64,000 nt of DNA, taken from contig JBGAIF010000005.1 in the NCBI GenBank assembly GCA_044225795.1, forward strand, positions 245,013 to 309,012, written 5' to 3'. Below the pieces are notes generated by a model that was not told the DNA's origin, made no database searches, and was given only the letters and a program-made list of their open reading frames with translations. The DNA is from Nemorincola sp044225795. Lineage in GTDB: Bacteria; Bacteroidota; Bacteroidia; Chitinophagales; Chitinophagaceae. A program made the position numbers and the translations under genes. Shown here in pieces: positions 42,983-51,052 of the stretch (the stretch's first letter is position 1; each line of letters starts with the position of its first letter).

Positions 42983-43797
42983 AGTTGTTTAGTACTTTTT
43001 CGTAAGAGTGATAGTTTAGTGGACACATGAAACGTTGCCCCAATCATAAAGTAGGGACCGAATATGTTCTTACTAAGCTCCGGTCCTGATGTTCTGATAC
43101 AAAATCCTGTCTGCATGAAGAACTTCAATCTTTTACCGCCTGCGCGTCCCTCAAAGTATGGCTCCGTAAATTGCCAGATATTGTGCCTCACATCTTCTTT
43201 ATCTTTGGTAAGCGAATACTTCAATATTGTGTTTACAGACCCGAATGAGGCGTATTGAGCACGGGTTTCTCTGAGTCCGAATACAGCAGAGCATTTATCA
43301 GAGCCTACTTCATAGTCTGCCTGAACAAAAAACTTATCATACCTGCCATTGAAAGCATATACAGTCGGGTCAAGGCTAAATGCGAGCGGGCGTCCCCCAC
43401 TGCAATGATTGGATACATTGCCATATCCACCGATCAATTCAACTCGCTGATTACCCGTAAGCTTAGTAAAATAGCCGGCACCTATTTCAAAATATCTTCC
43501 ATTTAACGTTGCGTCGAACGCATCATCCGAGCTTACATTACTATCATTATATATGTGCTCACGAGCTACGATACCCTCAAATTTGTGGTAGGAACCAATA
43601 AGCGCTAAATGGGGTATCGGTGCATAAGCAATGTCCAGGCAATAACTTTTGGGGAGGGTCTCTTCTTCAAGTCTGCCCGACACGCCGATTTTCAGGTCAC
43701 CCTCCTTCTTCAATCCCGAACTATGTATCTTGTCAGGAATATATAAAACCGGCTTACAGGAGCTGAAGAGCAACACTAAAATGAGCAAATTTTTCAT
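42979..43797 (-). CDS. Lipoprotein with outer-membrane barrel-like body
   Basis: 272 residues; lipobox LFSSC at about residue 14. Body of alternating strands (SYCLDIAYAPIPHLALIGSY, NGRYFEIGAGYFTK, RVELIGGYGN) like its paralogue 41670-42440. First gene of a three-gene minus-strand operon with 42524-42982 and 41670-42440. Function unknown. Confidence 0.72.
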   Translation of the reverse strand: MKNLLILVLLFSSCKPVLYIPDKIHSSGLKKEGDLKIGVSGRLEEETLPKSYCLDIAYAPIPHLALIGSYHKFEGIVAREHIYNDSNVSSDDAFDATLNGRYFEIGAGYFTKLTGNQRVELIGGYGNVSNHCSGGRPLAFSLDPTVYAFNGRYDKFFVQADYEVGSDKCSAVFGLRETRAQYASFGSVNTILKYSLTKDKEDVRHNIWQFTEPYFEGRAGGKRLKFFMQTGFCIRTSGPELSKNIFGPYFMIGATFHVSTKLSLLRKSTKQL

Positions 43798-43988
43798 ATG
43801 AGAGGCTTAATATCTGCAATAACACAAAATAGTTATCGCAAAGGGTACAAGCTTTTACATATCAAACATTATACCAAATCAGAAGGATACGTCAAAATAG
43901 AACATATTATTCCAGGGCAGAAGTGATGGCTAACCTTAAGATAATGAAAGAATCTTTAGTTATGAACGGTTTTTCCACATTAAATCCT

Positions 43989-43996
43989 TATCTTTG
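43989..43996 (+). promoter_or_regulatory. TAnnTTTG promoter of rpsO
   Basis: TATCTTTG, about 40 bases before the rpsO start. A TTTTTCC stretch near 43973 could be the -33 region. Confidence 0.55.
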
Positions 43997-44036
43997 CAGA
44001 CTGAAAAAAACGTAATTATTTAAAATTTTGATGCAA

Positions 44037-44309
44037 ATGTCTCATTTTACAGCTGAAAAGAAGGCAAATATTTTCAAGACTTTTGGTGGAAGCGAAAAGA
44101 ACACTGGCTCCATCGAAGCACAGATAGCAATGCTCACAGAGCGTATCAATCATATCTCAGGACATCTGAAGACCAATAAGAAGGACTTCTCTACAAACCG
44201 CGGATTAATGTCGATGGTAGGACGCAGAAAGCGTTTGCTGACTTACCTGAGCAATAACAACCTCGAGTCATATCGTAGCCTGATCGAAAAGCTTGGTTTG
44301 CGTAAATAA
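44037..44309 (+). CDS. rpsO: Small ribosomal subunit protein uS15
   Basis: 90 residues from the ATG at 44037 (MSHFTAEKK); in-frame ATG at 44031 and TTG at 44028 are alternative starts, but the conserved S15 N-terminus fits 44037. Diagnostic stretches: NTGSIEAQIAMLTERINHIS, HLKTNKKDFSTNRGLMSMVG and RRKRLLTYLS. S15 binds 16S rRNA and nucleates platform assembly. It precedes pnp, as in most bacteria, with a terminator between. Confidence 0.98.
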   Translation: MSHFTAEKKANIFKTFGGSEKNTGSIEAQIAMLTERINHISGHLKTNKKDFSTNRGLMSMVGRRKRLLTYLSNNNLESYRSLIEKLGLRK

Positions 44310-44326
44310 GCAATGACCGCAAGACC

Positions 44327-44359
44327 ATTCCCAACTCTTCGGTTGGGAATTGTTTTTTT
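44327..44359 (+). terminator. Terminator between rpsO and pnp
   Basis: ATTCCCAAC and GTTGGGAAT around TCTTCG, then TGTTTTTTT. In E. coli the rpsO-pnp intercistronic hairpin is likewise both terminator and processing site. Confidence 0.85.
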
Positions 44360-44381
44360 ATGACCACTTAAATACTTAATT

Positions 44382-46724
44382 ATGACGCCAAATCCCATTT
44401 CCGTATCGCTGCGTACAGCAGACGGTCGTGAAATTTCTATAGAGACCGGTCGCTTCGCGCGCCAGGCCGATGGTGCCGTTGTCGTGCGCCAGGGCAATTG
44501 TATGATACTCGCTACAGTTGTAGCTTCAAAAGAACCTAAACCGGGACAGTCTTTCTTCCCGCTTAGCGTTGACTACCAGGAAAAGTTTGCTTCTGCAGGC
44601 CGCATCCCCGGTTCATTCTTCAAGCGCGAAGCGCGTCTCAATGACTATGAGATCCTTACTTCACGCCTTATTGACCGTGCGCTCCGCCCGTTGTTCCCCG
44701 ATGATTACCTGTGCGAAGTGCAGGTGCTCGTATCCCTCATATCTTCCGATCCTGAGGTACTGCCCGATAGCCTTGCTTGTCTGGCGGCATCTGCAGCACT
44801 GGCAGTTTCTGATGTTCCTATCCAGGAGATCATCTCTGAAGTTCGTGTAGCGCGTATCAATGGCGAATATGCCATCAACCCGCTCCGCACACAACTGGCA
44901 GAAGGCAACGCGGATATCAATATCATCCTCGCCGCTACCAGCAATAACATCATGATGGTGGAAGGTGAAGGTAAAGAGTTTGAAGAAGCAGGCCTCATCA
45001 AGGCTATCGAGGCCGGCCACATGGCTATCCGCGAGCAGATACAGCTTCAGCAGCAGCTCCGCGATAAGATCGGCGCTCCTGCAAAACGCGACTACACCAA
45101 GCCATATACCAACCCCGAGCTCGACGCGAAGATCGCGGAATACGCCGGCAAGAGGATATATGAAGTGGCAAAGGGCGCGCTCGACAAACATAGCCGCAGC
45201 GATGCCTTCAAGAAAGTTAAAGAAGACTACATAGCTGAGTTTGTGAACGAAGAGACAAAGCCAGAAGATGCTGCGCTCATCGGCACTTACTTCCACGACC
45301 TTGAGAAGAAGATCATCCGCAACATGATGTTGGATGAGCGTGTTCGTCTCGATGGCCGTACGCTGGAGCAGGTTCGTCCGCTTACCATAGAGACAGACCC
45401 GCTGCCTTCACCGCACGGTTCTGCTCTGTTCACACGTGGCGAAACACAGTCGCTCACTACCGTTACTTTAGGTACAGTAGATGATGAACTGTTGCAGGAA
45501 ACCGCCCAGACATCAGACTATGTGAAATTCATACTGCATTACAACTTCCCGCCATTCTCTACCGGCGAGATCAAGATGATGCGTGGACAGAGCCGTCGTG
45601 AAGTAGGTCATGGCAACCTTGCCAACCGCTCACTGAAGCAGATGATGCCCGCAGAATATCCATATACTGTACGTGTAGTATCAGATATCCTCGAGTCCAA
45701 TGGTTCTTCTTCTATGGCTACTGTGTGCGCAGGTTCACTGGCGCTCATGGATGCCGGTATCCCTTTCCCTAAGCACGTTAGTGGCGTGGCCATGGGCCTC
45801 GTAGCGGAAGGTGGCAAGTTTGCTGTGCTTACAGACATCCTTGGCGATGAGGATCACCTCGGCGATATGGACTTTAAAGTAACGGGTACCCGCGATGGTA
45901 TCTGCGGCATACAGATGGACATCAAGTGCGATGGCCTCAGCATGGAGATCATGATGCAGGCGCTGGAGCAGGCTAAGCGTGGCCGTCTCCACATCCTCGA
46001 TGCCATGTACAATACTATCGCCGAACCTCGTGCAGAACTGAAGCCCCAGGCTCCGCGCATAGAGCAGTTCACTATCGACCGTGAGTTCATAGGCGCGGTG
46101 ATAGGCCCCGGCGGTAAGATCATCCAGGAAATGCAGCGTGAGACCGGCGCTAAGATCAATATCGAAGAAGTGGGCGAAGTGGGTGTCATCAAGATATTCT
46201 CTGCAAACAAAGAGAGCATCGACGCCGCCCGTGCACGTATCCGTGCTATCGTAGCCATCCCCGAGATCGGCGAAACATACGAAGGTGTCGTAAAGAGCAT
46301 TATGCCTTTCGGCGCGTTCGTCGAATTTATGCCGGGCAAGCAGGGCTTGCTGCATATCTCAGAGGTGAGCTGGAAACGTCTCGACAGCCTCGAAGGTGTA
46401 CTTAAAGAAGGCGACAAGGTGAAGATACAGCTCGTAGGCACCGATCCTAAGACCGGTAAACTGCGCCTCAGCCGTAAAGTACTGATGCCAAAGCCTGAAG
46501 GTTATGTAGAGCCGGCCCCACGCGAGCGCCGTGAAGGTGGTGACCGTGGCGACAGAGGCGACCGCAGAAGCGGCAATGACCGCCGCGACCGTGGCGATCG
46601 TAATGACCGTGGCGACCGCAACAGGGGTGGCAACGACCGTCCTCAGCGTAACAACAACGACCAGCCACAATCAGAATCAGCACCGCAGGTAAGCCCTGCA
46701 GACGATGCAGATATGGCTATGTAA
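44382..46724 (+). CDS. pnp: Polyribonucleotide nucleotidyltransferase
   Basis: 780 residues. 3'-5' phosphorolytic exoribonuclease of the RNA degradosome. Two RNase PH-like domains (about 5-220 and 300-540, with GGKFAVLTDILGDEDHLGDM), a KH domain (FIGAVIGPGGKIIQEMQ) and an S1 domain (YEGVVKSIMPFGAFVEFMPG, GLLHISEVSW). After S1 there is a tail of roughly 65 residues rich in Arg, Gly, Asp and Asn (GDRGDRGDRRSGNDRRDRGD), a low-complexity RNA-binding-type extension. Confidence 0.98.
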   Translation: MTPNPISVSLRTADGREISIETGRFARQADGAVVVRQGNCMILATVVASKEPKPGQSFFPLSVDYQEKFASAGRIPGSFFKREARLNDYEILTSRLIDRALRPLFPDDYLCEVQVLVSLISSDPEVLPDSLACLAASAALAVSDVPIQEIISEVRVARINGEYAINPLRTQLAEGNADINIILAATSNNIMMVEGEGKEFEEAGLIKAIEAGHMAIREQIQLQQQLRDKIGAPAKRDYTKPYTNPELDAKIAEYAGKRIYEVAKGALDKHSRSDAFKKVKEDYIAEFVNEETKPEDAALIGTYFHDLEKKIIRNMMLDERVRLDGRTLEQVRPLTIETDPLPSPHGSALFTRGETQSLTTVTLGTVDDELLQETAQTSDYVKFILHYNFPPFSTGEIKMMRGQSRREVGHGNLANRSLKQMMPAEYPYTVRVVSDILESNGSSSMATVCAGSLALMDAGIPFPKHVSGVAMGLVAEGGKFAVLTDILGDEDHLGDMDFKVTGTRDGICGIQMDIKCDGLSMEIMMQALEQAKRGRLHILDAMYNTIAEPRAELKPQAPRIEQFTIDREFIGAVIGPGGKIIQEMQRETGAKINIEEVGEVGVIKIFSANKESIDAARARIRAIVAIPEIGETYEGVVKSIMPFGAFVEFMPGKQGLLHISEVSWKRLDSLEGVLKEGDKVKIQLVGTDPKTGKLRLSRKVLMPKPEGYVEPAPRERREGGDRGDRGDRRSGNDRRDRGDRNDRGDRNRGGNDRPQRNNNDQPQSESAPQVSPADDADMAM

Positions 46725-46747
46725 TAAAAGAACTGACGATCAGAATG

Positions 46748-46780
46748 CAGCCCATCCTTACGGATGGGCTGTTTTATTTT
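46748..46780 (+). terminator. Terminator after pnp
   Basis: CAGCCCATCC, TTAC, GGATGGGCTG followed by TTTTATTTT, 24 bases after the pnp stop. Confidence 0.9.
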
Positions 46781-46796
46781 CATCATGGGCTGTAAA

Positions 46797-46822
46797 AAAG
46801 ATCGCGCGATTTCGTGATCTTT
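46797..46822. other. Hairpin upstream of the tandem repeats
   Basis: AAAGATCGCG and CGTGATCTTT (one G-T pair) around CGATTT. It has no obvious role; it sits at the start of the 449-base gene-free region between pnp and the SdpR-like gene. Confidence 0.3.
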
Positions 46823-46890
46823 GATTCAGACAATATCGTACCTATGCTAAAGGCTCATCTGCCTTTAAGCGGCCCTTAATTCGGACTTAG

Positions 46891-47076
46891 TACTCTCCGG
46901 CTGGCTACCCCTTTATAGCAAGATTACAACAAGTACCTAATGTACTGCTCCGAAGAGGCTACACGTTCGTAGCATAATCACAACAAGTACCCAAAATGCT
47001 GCCCCGGAGGGGTTACCCGTTTGTAGCAAGATCACGGCAAAGGATCTATATGCTCCGTAGGAGCTACCCCCTTGCG
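46891..47076. repeat. Imperfect tandem repeat with hairpin core, about 54-bp period, four units
   Basis: Four degenerate units start near 46891, 46943, 46999 and 47053. Each carries a short inverted core followed by a (T/G)TAGCA-x-x-AT(C/T)AC string: CTCCGGCTGGCTACCC, CTCCGAAGAGGCTACA, CCCCGGAGGGGTTACCC and CTCCGTAGGAGCTACCC. The last two cores are good hairpins (CCCCGGAGGGG, CTCCGTAGGAG). The type resembles intergenic palindromic repeats scattered through Bacteroidota genomes. It is not CRISPR: the unit is degenerate and has no separate spacers. Confidence 0.75.
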
Positions 47077-47140
47077 CTCCAGTACGATCTTCGTTCTGAA
47101 AATGCTATAATTCTTATTTCAAATTTGGCAGTCTCAAATA

Positions 47141-47164
47141 ATAATTAGACATTTGTCTAATTAT
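47141..47164. promoter_or_regulatory. SdpR-type operator
   Basis: ATAATTAGACA and TGTCTAATTAT are perfect 11-bp arms around TT, ending 9 bases before the ATG at 47174. This is the expected place for an ArsR/SdpR autorepressor site. It also argues against the in-frame TTG at 47153, which lies inside the palindrome. Confidence 0.75.
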
Positions 47165-47173
47165 CTAACTGAC

Positions 47174-47428
47174 ATGGATGGCCTTTTCAGAGCATTAAAT
47201 GATAGCACCCGCCGGGAAATACTCAAACTCCTGAAAGAAAAAGACATGACCGCAGGTGAGATCTTCGATGCATTCGATATATCAAAACCCAGCATTTCAC
47301 ACCACCTGGAGATACTGAAGAACGCAGACCTGGTCAATAGCCGAAAACAAGGCCAGTTTGTTATCTATTCTATCAATACCACAATACTCGACGACCTGCT
47401 CGGGTTCATAATCAACCTCAAAAAATAA
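47174..47428 (+). CDS. ArsR/SdpR-family autorepressor
   Basis: 84 residues from the ATG at 47174. Winged helix with M-D-G-L-F-R-A-L-N-D-S-T-R-R-E-I-L start, then FDISKPSISHHLEIL (recognition helix) and a GQFVIYSINT wing: the SdpR pattern. No metal-binding Cys motif of ArsR sensors. SdpR in Bacillus represses its own operon with sdpI and is held at the membrane by SdpI bound to toxin. The sdpI-like gene follows 11 bases downstream, so the pair matches that logic. Confidence 0.88.
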   Translation: MDGLFRALNDSTRREILKLLKEKDMTAGEIFDAFDISKPSISHHLEILKNADLVNSRKQGQFVIYSINTTILDDLLGFIINLKK

Positions 47429-47439
47429 AAACCACTTTT

Positions 47440-48096
47440 ATGAAGAACTTTGAGCTCAAAAAAGAAATATGGATCTGGATCATCATGATCCTCCCTTTAT
47501 GGTACCTGTGGCATATCTGGCCCGCACTACCGGAGATCGTACCTACTCACTTTGGCATGAATGGCAAGCCAAACGACTGGAGCCATAAGACCATGCTGGC
47601 CTACCTGCTGCCATCATTGTTGGTCGGCATCTACGCGCTTTTCACATTCATACCCATGATAGACCCAAAGGGCAAGATCAACGAGATGGGCAACAAATAC
47701 TTCCTGCTCAAACTGGTCATCATGCTCACTATAAGCGCTATCTGTTACTTCATCGCACAGTCGGCGCTCACCGGGAATATCGGCAATACCAATTCGCCAT
47801 TCCTGCTGATAGGTGGCTTGTTTATTTTCCTCGGCAACTATATGCAAACGGTGCGCCCCAACTACTTTATCGGCTTCCGCACACCATGGACATTAGAGAA
47901 TGAGACAGTTTGGCGCAAGACACACAAAATGGGCGGAAGGCTCTACTTCATTGTTGGTTTAGTGGTATTGATATTCCCGTTCATTATCCATCATAAGTTC
48001 CACATGGCCCTGCTGCTCGGCATTATTGTTTCCAGCCTTATTCCGGCCATCTACTCCTTTGTTATTTACAAACAACTGAAAAGAACAGGCTCCTAA
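47440..48096 (+). CDS. SdpI-family membrane protein (immunity/signal-transduction type)
   Basis: 218 residues with seven predicted membrane helices. An N-terminal DUF1648 segment (WPALPEIVPTHFGMNGKPNDW) and the SdpI segment (NYFIGFRTPWTLENETVWRKTHKMGGRLYFIVGLVVL) are both present. In Bacillus SdpI protects against the SdpC toxin; no sdpABC genes are in the window, so it is an orphan pair with SdpR, as often seen outside Firmicutes. The 3' end overlaps the convergent gene at 48093 by 4 bases. Confidence 0.88.
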   Translation: MKNFELKKEIWIWIIMILPLWYLWHIWPALPEIVPTHFGMNGKPNDWSHKTMLAYLLPSLLVGIYALFTFIPMIDPKGKINEMGNKYFLLKLVIMLTISAICYFIAQSALTGNIGNTNSPFLLIGGLFIFLGNYMQTVRPNYFIGFRTPWTLENETVWRKTHKMGGRLYFIVGLVVLIFPFIIHHKFHMALLLGIIVSSLIPAIYSFVIYKQLKRTGS

Positions 48097-48545
48097 AAAG
48101 GATCCTTCAGCCTCATCCCTTTTCCCGAATGGTCCAGGCTCATATAGATCATCACGAGTGATAGTGTAAAGGACAGGAACCCGAACGGCAACCCCACACC
48201 AAAGAATAATAGCGGGTTAGGCAACCGCTCTCCGTTAAAATACTTGACCAGGTACACAAAAACACCCAGGATAAGGATGGCGGACATCATCGCGTAAATG
48301 ATGCCAAATATCAGGTACACCCAGCTCTTCCTGATAAAGAACGGTGTAGCAAAAACAATGAACGAAAGCGTGGAAACACCCTCTACCCTGCCCTTGGATA
48401 TTATGCCCCCGACCAGGTCTATTATACCCAGCAGCAGAAAATACGCCGGCACTGCAAGCTTAAAATATTTTACACGGTTGGTGTTGGAAAGTGACACGTT
48501 ATAATATGCTACTGCAATATACTCATTTGCCCGGCACTCACACAA
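48093..48545 (-). CDS. Small membrane protein of unknown function
   Basis: Up to 150 residues with four hydrophobic segments (YFLLLGIIDLVGGIIS, FIVFATPFFI, VYLIFGIIYAMMSAILILGV, FGVGLPFGFLSFTLSLVM). The start is uncertain: the longest frame begins at a TTG (48545); no ATG precedes the first hydrophobic segment, and a GTG further in is another candidate. It converges on the sdpI-like gene with a 4-base overlap. No family recognised. Confidence 0.55.
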   Translation of the reverse strand: MCECRANEYIAVAYYNVSLSNTNRVKYFKLAVPAYFLLLGIIDLVGGIISKGRVEGVSTLSFIVFATPFFIRKSWVYLIFGIIYAMMSAILILGVFVYLVKYFNGERLPNPLLFFGVGLPFGFLSFTLSLVMIYMSLDHSGKGMRLKDPF

Positions 48546-48557
48546 ACAACTGAATAA

Positions 48558-50816
48558 CTAAACGGTGGCGGTCTTCCCTACTATATCATGGATCACTTTG
48601 TCGAGTTGTTCCGAAGATTCCAGTATGCCATCCACGATAAAGTCAATATCCACATCAGCATCTCCCGATTTGAATACTTTGGCCAGCCCAAGTATAGTAG
48701 CCAGTGGCCCACGCACCTTATGCGATTGTATCCAGGCAATATCCTCCAGTTGCTCATTCTGAACCTGCAGCCTTTGAATATTGTGTACCTGGTCTGTGAT
48801 ATCATGTACCACGCCAAATAACCCTACCGGTTTTCCATCAACATCAAATTCATAGTTGGCGCGGGAGTGCAGGTGTCTTACAGTTCCGTCGCGCCTCAAT
48901 ATCCGGTGATAAAAGCTGACATTAGTTAGTGTTTCCTGCATTTGTGTTGTGATCCCTGCCACATACTCAGCGTCTTCAGGATGAATGAACGACAACCACG
49001 ATTCATACGTTTGCACATTATCATCTGTCGCCAACCCATATATTCTGCACGCTTCGTCAGACCACTTCGATTTACCCGTTTTAAAGCCAAGCTCCCAGCT
49101 CCCGAAATGCGCCACCTCCTGCGCCTGCTTCAGTCTGCTGGCATTTTTCCTGATCACGTCCTCTGCCTGCATCATTTCGGTAATGTCAAGCGAAGTACCA
49201 TATACAGAAACAAGTGCATTGTTCTTGTCAAATTCAAGGTGGTTCTGGTTATAGATATATCTTACAGTCCCGTCTATTCTCACTATCCTGTAATGAGACG
49301 AGAAATTCTGCTGTGATGCCATTCCTTCCTCCCAGGTGCCGAGCACGTATCTCACATCGTCGGGATGAATGAATGACAACCACGATTCGTAAGAATGCAT
49401 GTTATCTGTCAGTTCAAGTCCGTATATGCGGCACAATTCCTCCGACCATGTTGCTGTGCCTGTAGCCATATCAAGCTCCCAACTGCCGAGATGAGCTACC
49501 TCCTGTGCGTGTTTTAACCGGGCCTCCCTGTTTTTAAGTTTCTCTTCTGCACTTCTTTTCAGCCTTTCGTTTTCAAACGCCTCCACGGCAAAGGAAATAT
49601 CCCTTGCCGCCTCCGTTAATAACTGCACCTCTTCCTCATTGAAGAATCCGGCATCTTCTGTTGCCAGGTTGAAAGTAGCGGTAACTACACCGGCACTCTT
49701 TATAGGCAAGGTAATGCATGACCCCAACCCTCTCTCCATAGAATATTGTCGCCACCTTGCCAGCATCTCGTCGTTCTCTACATCATTGCTTACGTAATGA
49801 ATGCCGGTATTTATCACCCTGTCCTGCACACCGCCTTCATAATAGGTCATGCCATTGAATATAGGAATATCTTCCTCCGGCAATCCGCACGCTGCTACCA
49901 GCTCCAGTTTCCTGTCTTCTGCGTACACATTGGCTATCCATGCTCTTTTAAATTGTCCCGATTCAACAGCCAGTTTACATACTCTGTCAAATAGCACCGG
50001 TTCACTCCCCGAACGGGACAACGTGCGGTTCAGCTTCAGCAGTAGCTCGTACAATCTGTTCAGTTGTTTGATCTTCTGCTCAGCACGGATGTTACTGGTG
50101 ATATCATGCGCATGACAGGCCACCCCCGCTACTTCTCCGTCTTCCATGATCGGCTGAAATGAAATTTCTGACCATTGCTCAAACGGAGCAGGCGCAAAGT
50201 CCAGGATACTGAACTTGTCGCCCGAAAAAGCTCTGTCATAACATACCCGGTACCTCGTTATTTGTTCTCTCGTGAATCCGTCCGCCAGTACACACGACCC
50301 CGGCTCTATCCGCGATCCGCACATGTGCGCTACCATGCCGTCAAATGCTTCATTGGAGGTGATAAGGTTATATTCCCTGTCTATGCTCCACATCAGGTCG
50401 CGGGTATTATTGATAAGGGCATGAAGGTTCCTCCGGTCAAATTCCTTTTGCCTTCGGCTCGATGTTACATCCTTTGTGATGGCAGAAAAACCTATCAACT
50501 CCTTGTCATTACCATAAAGAGCATTCAATACTACCTCAGCCCAGAATTTCTGTCCTCCGTTCCGCAACCTCGGACCTTCAAAGGTCATTGTTCCTTTTTC
50601 TGCTGCTTCATGCAGTATCCTTGCCGGCAGGTCTATCCTGATGTCCTCTTCTTCAAAGAAGATACCTATACCGTTCCCGATAGCTTCTTCGGGCTCATAT
50701 CCGAATATCTCACAGGCCCCTTTGTTCCAGCTTTCTATTTTACCCTGGGGGTCCAGCAACACTATCGCGTATTCTTTATTGGCGCTAATGGCCTGTTTTA
50801 CTTTTTCAGTCTGCAT
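48558..50816 (-). CDS. PAS/GAF sensory protein ending in a HisKA-like segment without ATPase domain
   Basis: 752 residues. PAS (about 1-125), PAS (about 130-245), GAF (about 265-415), then two near-duplicate PAS_3-type domains (about 430-550 and 555-680; both open A-Q-E-V-A-H-(L/F)-G-S-W-E-L) and a dimerisation-type segment (690-752) with IQSHKVRGPLATILGL, where the histidine lies at the H-box position. The protein then stops: there is no HATPase_c. It could be a scaffold or a partner phosphorylated by another kinase. No membrane segment, so cytoplasmic. No response regulator gene lies adjacent. Confidence 0.85.
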   Translation of the reverse strand: MQTEKVKQAISANKEYAIVLLDPQGKIESWNKGACEIFGYEPEEAIGNGIGIFFEEEDIRIDLPARILHEAAEKGTMTFEGPRLRNGGQKFWAEVVLNALYGNDKELIGFSAITKDVTSSRRQKEFDRRNLHALINNTRDLMWSIDREYNLITSNEAFDGMVAHMCGSRIEPGSCVLADGFTREQITRYRVCYDRAFSGDKFSILDFAPAPFEQWSEISFQPIMEDGEVAGVACHAHDITSNIRAEQKIKQLNRLYELLLKLNRTLSRSGSEPVLFDRVCKLAVESGQFKRAWIANVYAEDRKLELVAACGLPEEDIPIFNGMTYYEGGVQDRVINTGIHYVSNDVENDEMLARWRQYSMERGLGSCITLPIKSAGVVTATFNLATEDAGFFNEEEVQLLTEAARDISFAVEAFENERLKRSAEEKLKNREARLKHAQEVAHLGSWELDMATGTATWSEELCRIYGLELTDNMHSYESWLSFIHPDDVRYVLGTWEEGMASQQNFSSHYRIVRIDGTVRYIYNQNHLEFDKNNALVSVYGTSLDITEMMQAEDVIRKNASRLKQAQEVAHFGSWELGFKTGKSKWSDEACRIYGLATDDNVQTYESWLSFIHPEDAEYVAGITTQMQETLTNVSFYHRILRRDGTVRHLHSRANYEFDVDGKPVGLFGVVHDITDQVHNIQRLQVQNEQLEDIAWIQSHKVRGPLATILGLAKVFKSGDADVDIDFIVDGILESSEQLDKVIHDIVGKTATV

Positions 50817-51024
50817 TTTTTCATTTCTTGATAGCCGTTATAGGTTCGCTTTGCTTATGCCGGCAGTGTTTCAGATTTTGCAAACATAGATCGATCTCTT
50901 ATGTACATATATTACTCTGGTCATGTGATATACTGACTTTGGTCATGTTATATTTTTCGCAATACATATGGCTGAATTGGTTACATTATCTTAAAAAAGA
51001 ACTTTTTTATTGACCATAAACTCA

Positions 51025-51032
51025 TACCTTTG
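51025..51032 (+). promoter_or_regulatory. TAnnTTTG promoter of the ATP synthase operon
   Basis: TACCTTTG, 20 bases upstream of the atpB ATG at 51053, with a T-rich tract (51003-51008) as possible upstream element. Confidence 0.55.
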
Positions 51033-51052
51033 CGCAAAATTTGAAGCCGGTA

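Noticed and set aside
44661..45296. 211-codon minus-strand open frame inside pnp
   Set aside because: Antisense to a well conserved gene; no independent motif.
46500..46680. RGD-type cell-adhesion motif in the PNPase tail
   Set aside because: The tail is a cytoplasmic low-complexity RNA-binding region; the Arg-Gly-Asp triplets follow from its composition.
46891..47076. Possible CRISPR array
   Set aside because: Units are degenerate, contiguous and contain no constant repeat with variable spacers; no cas genes nearby.
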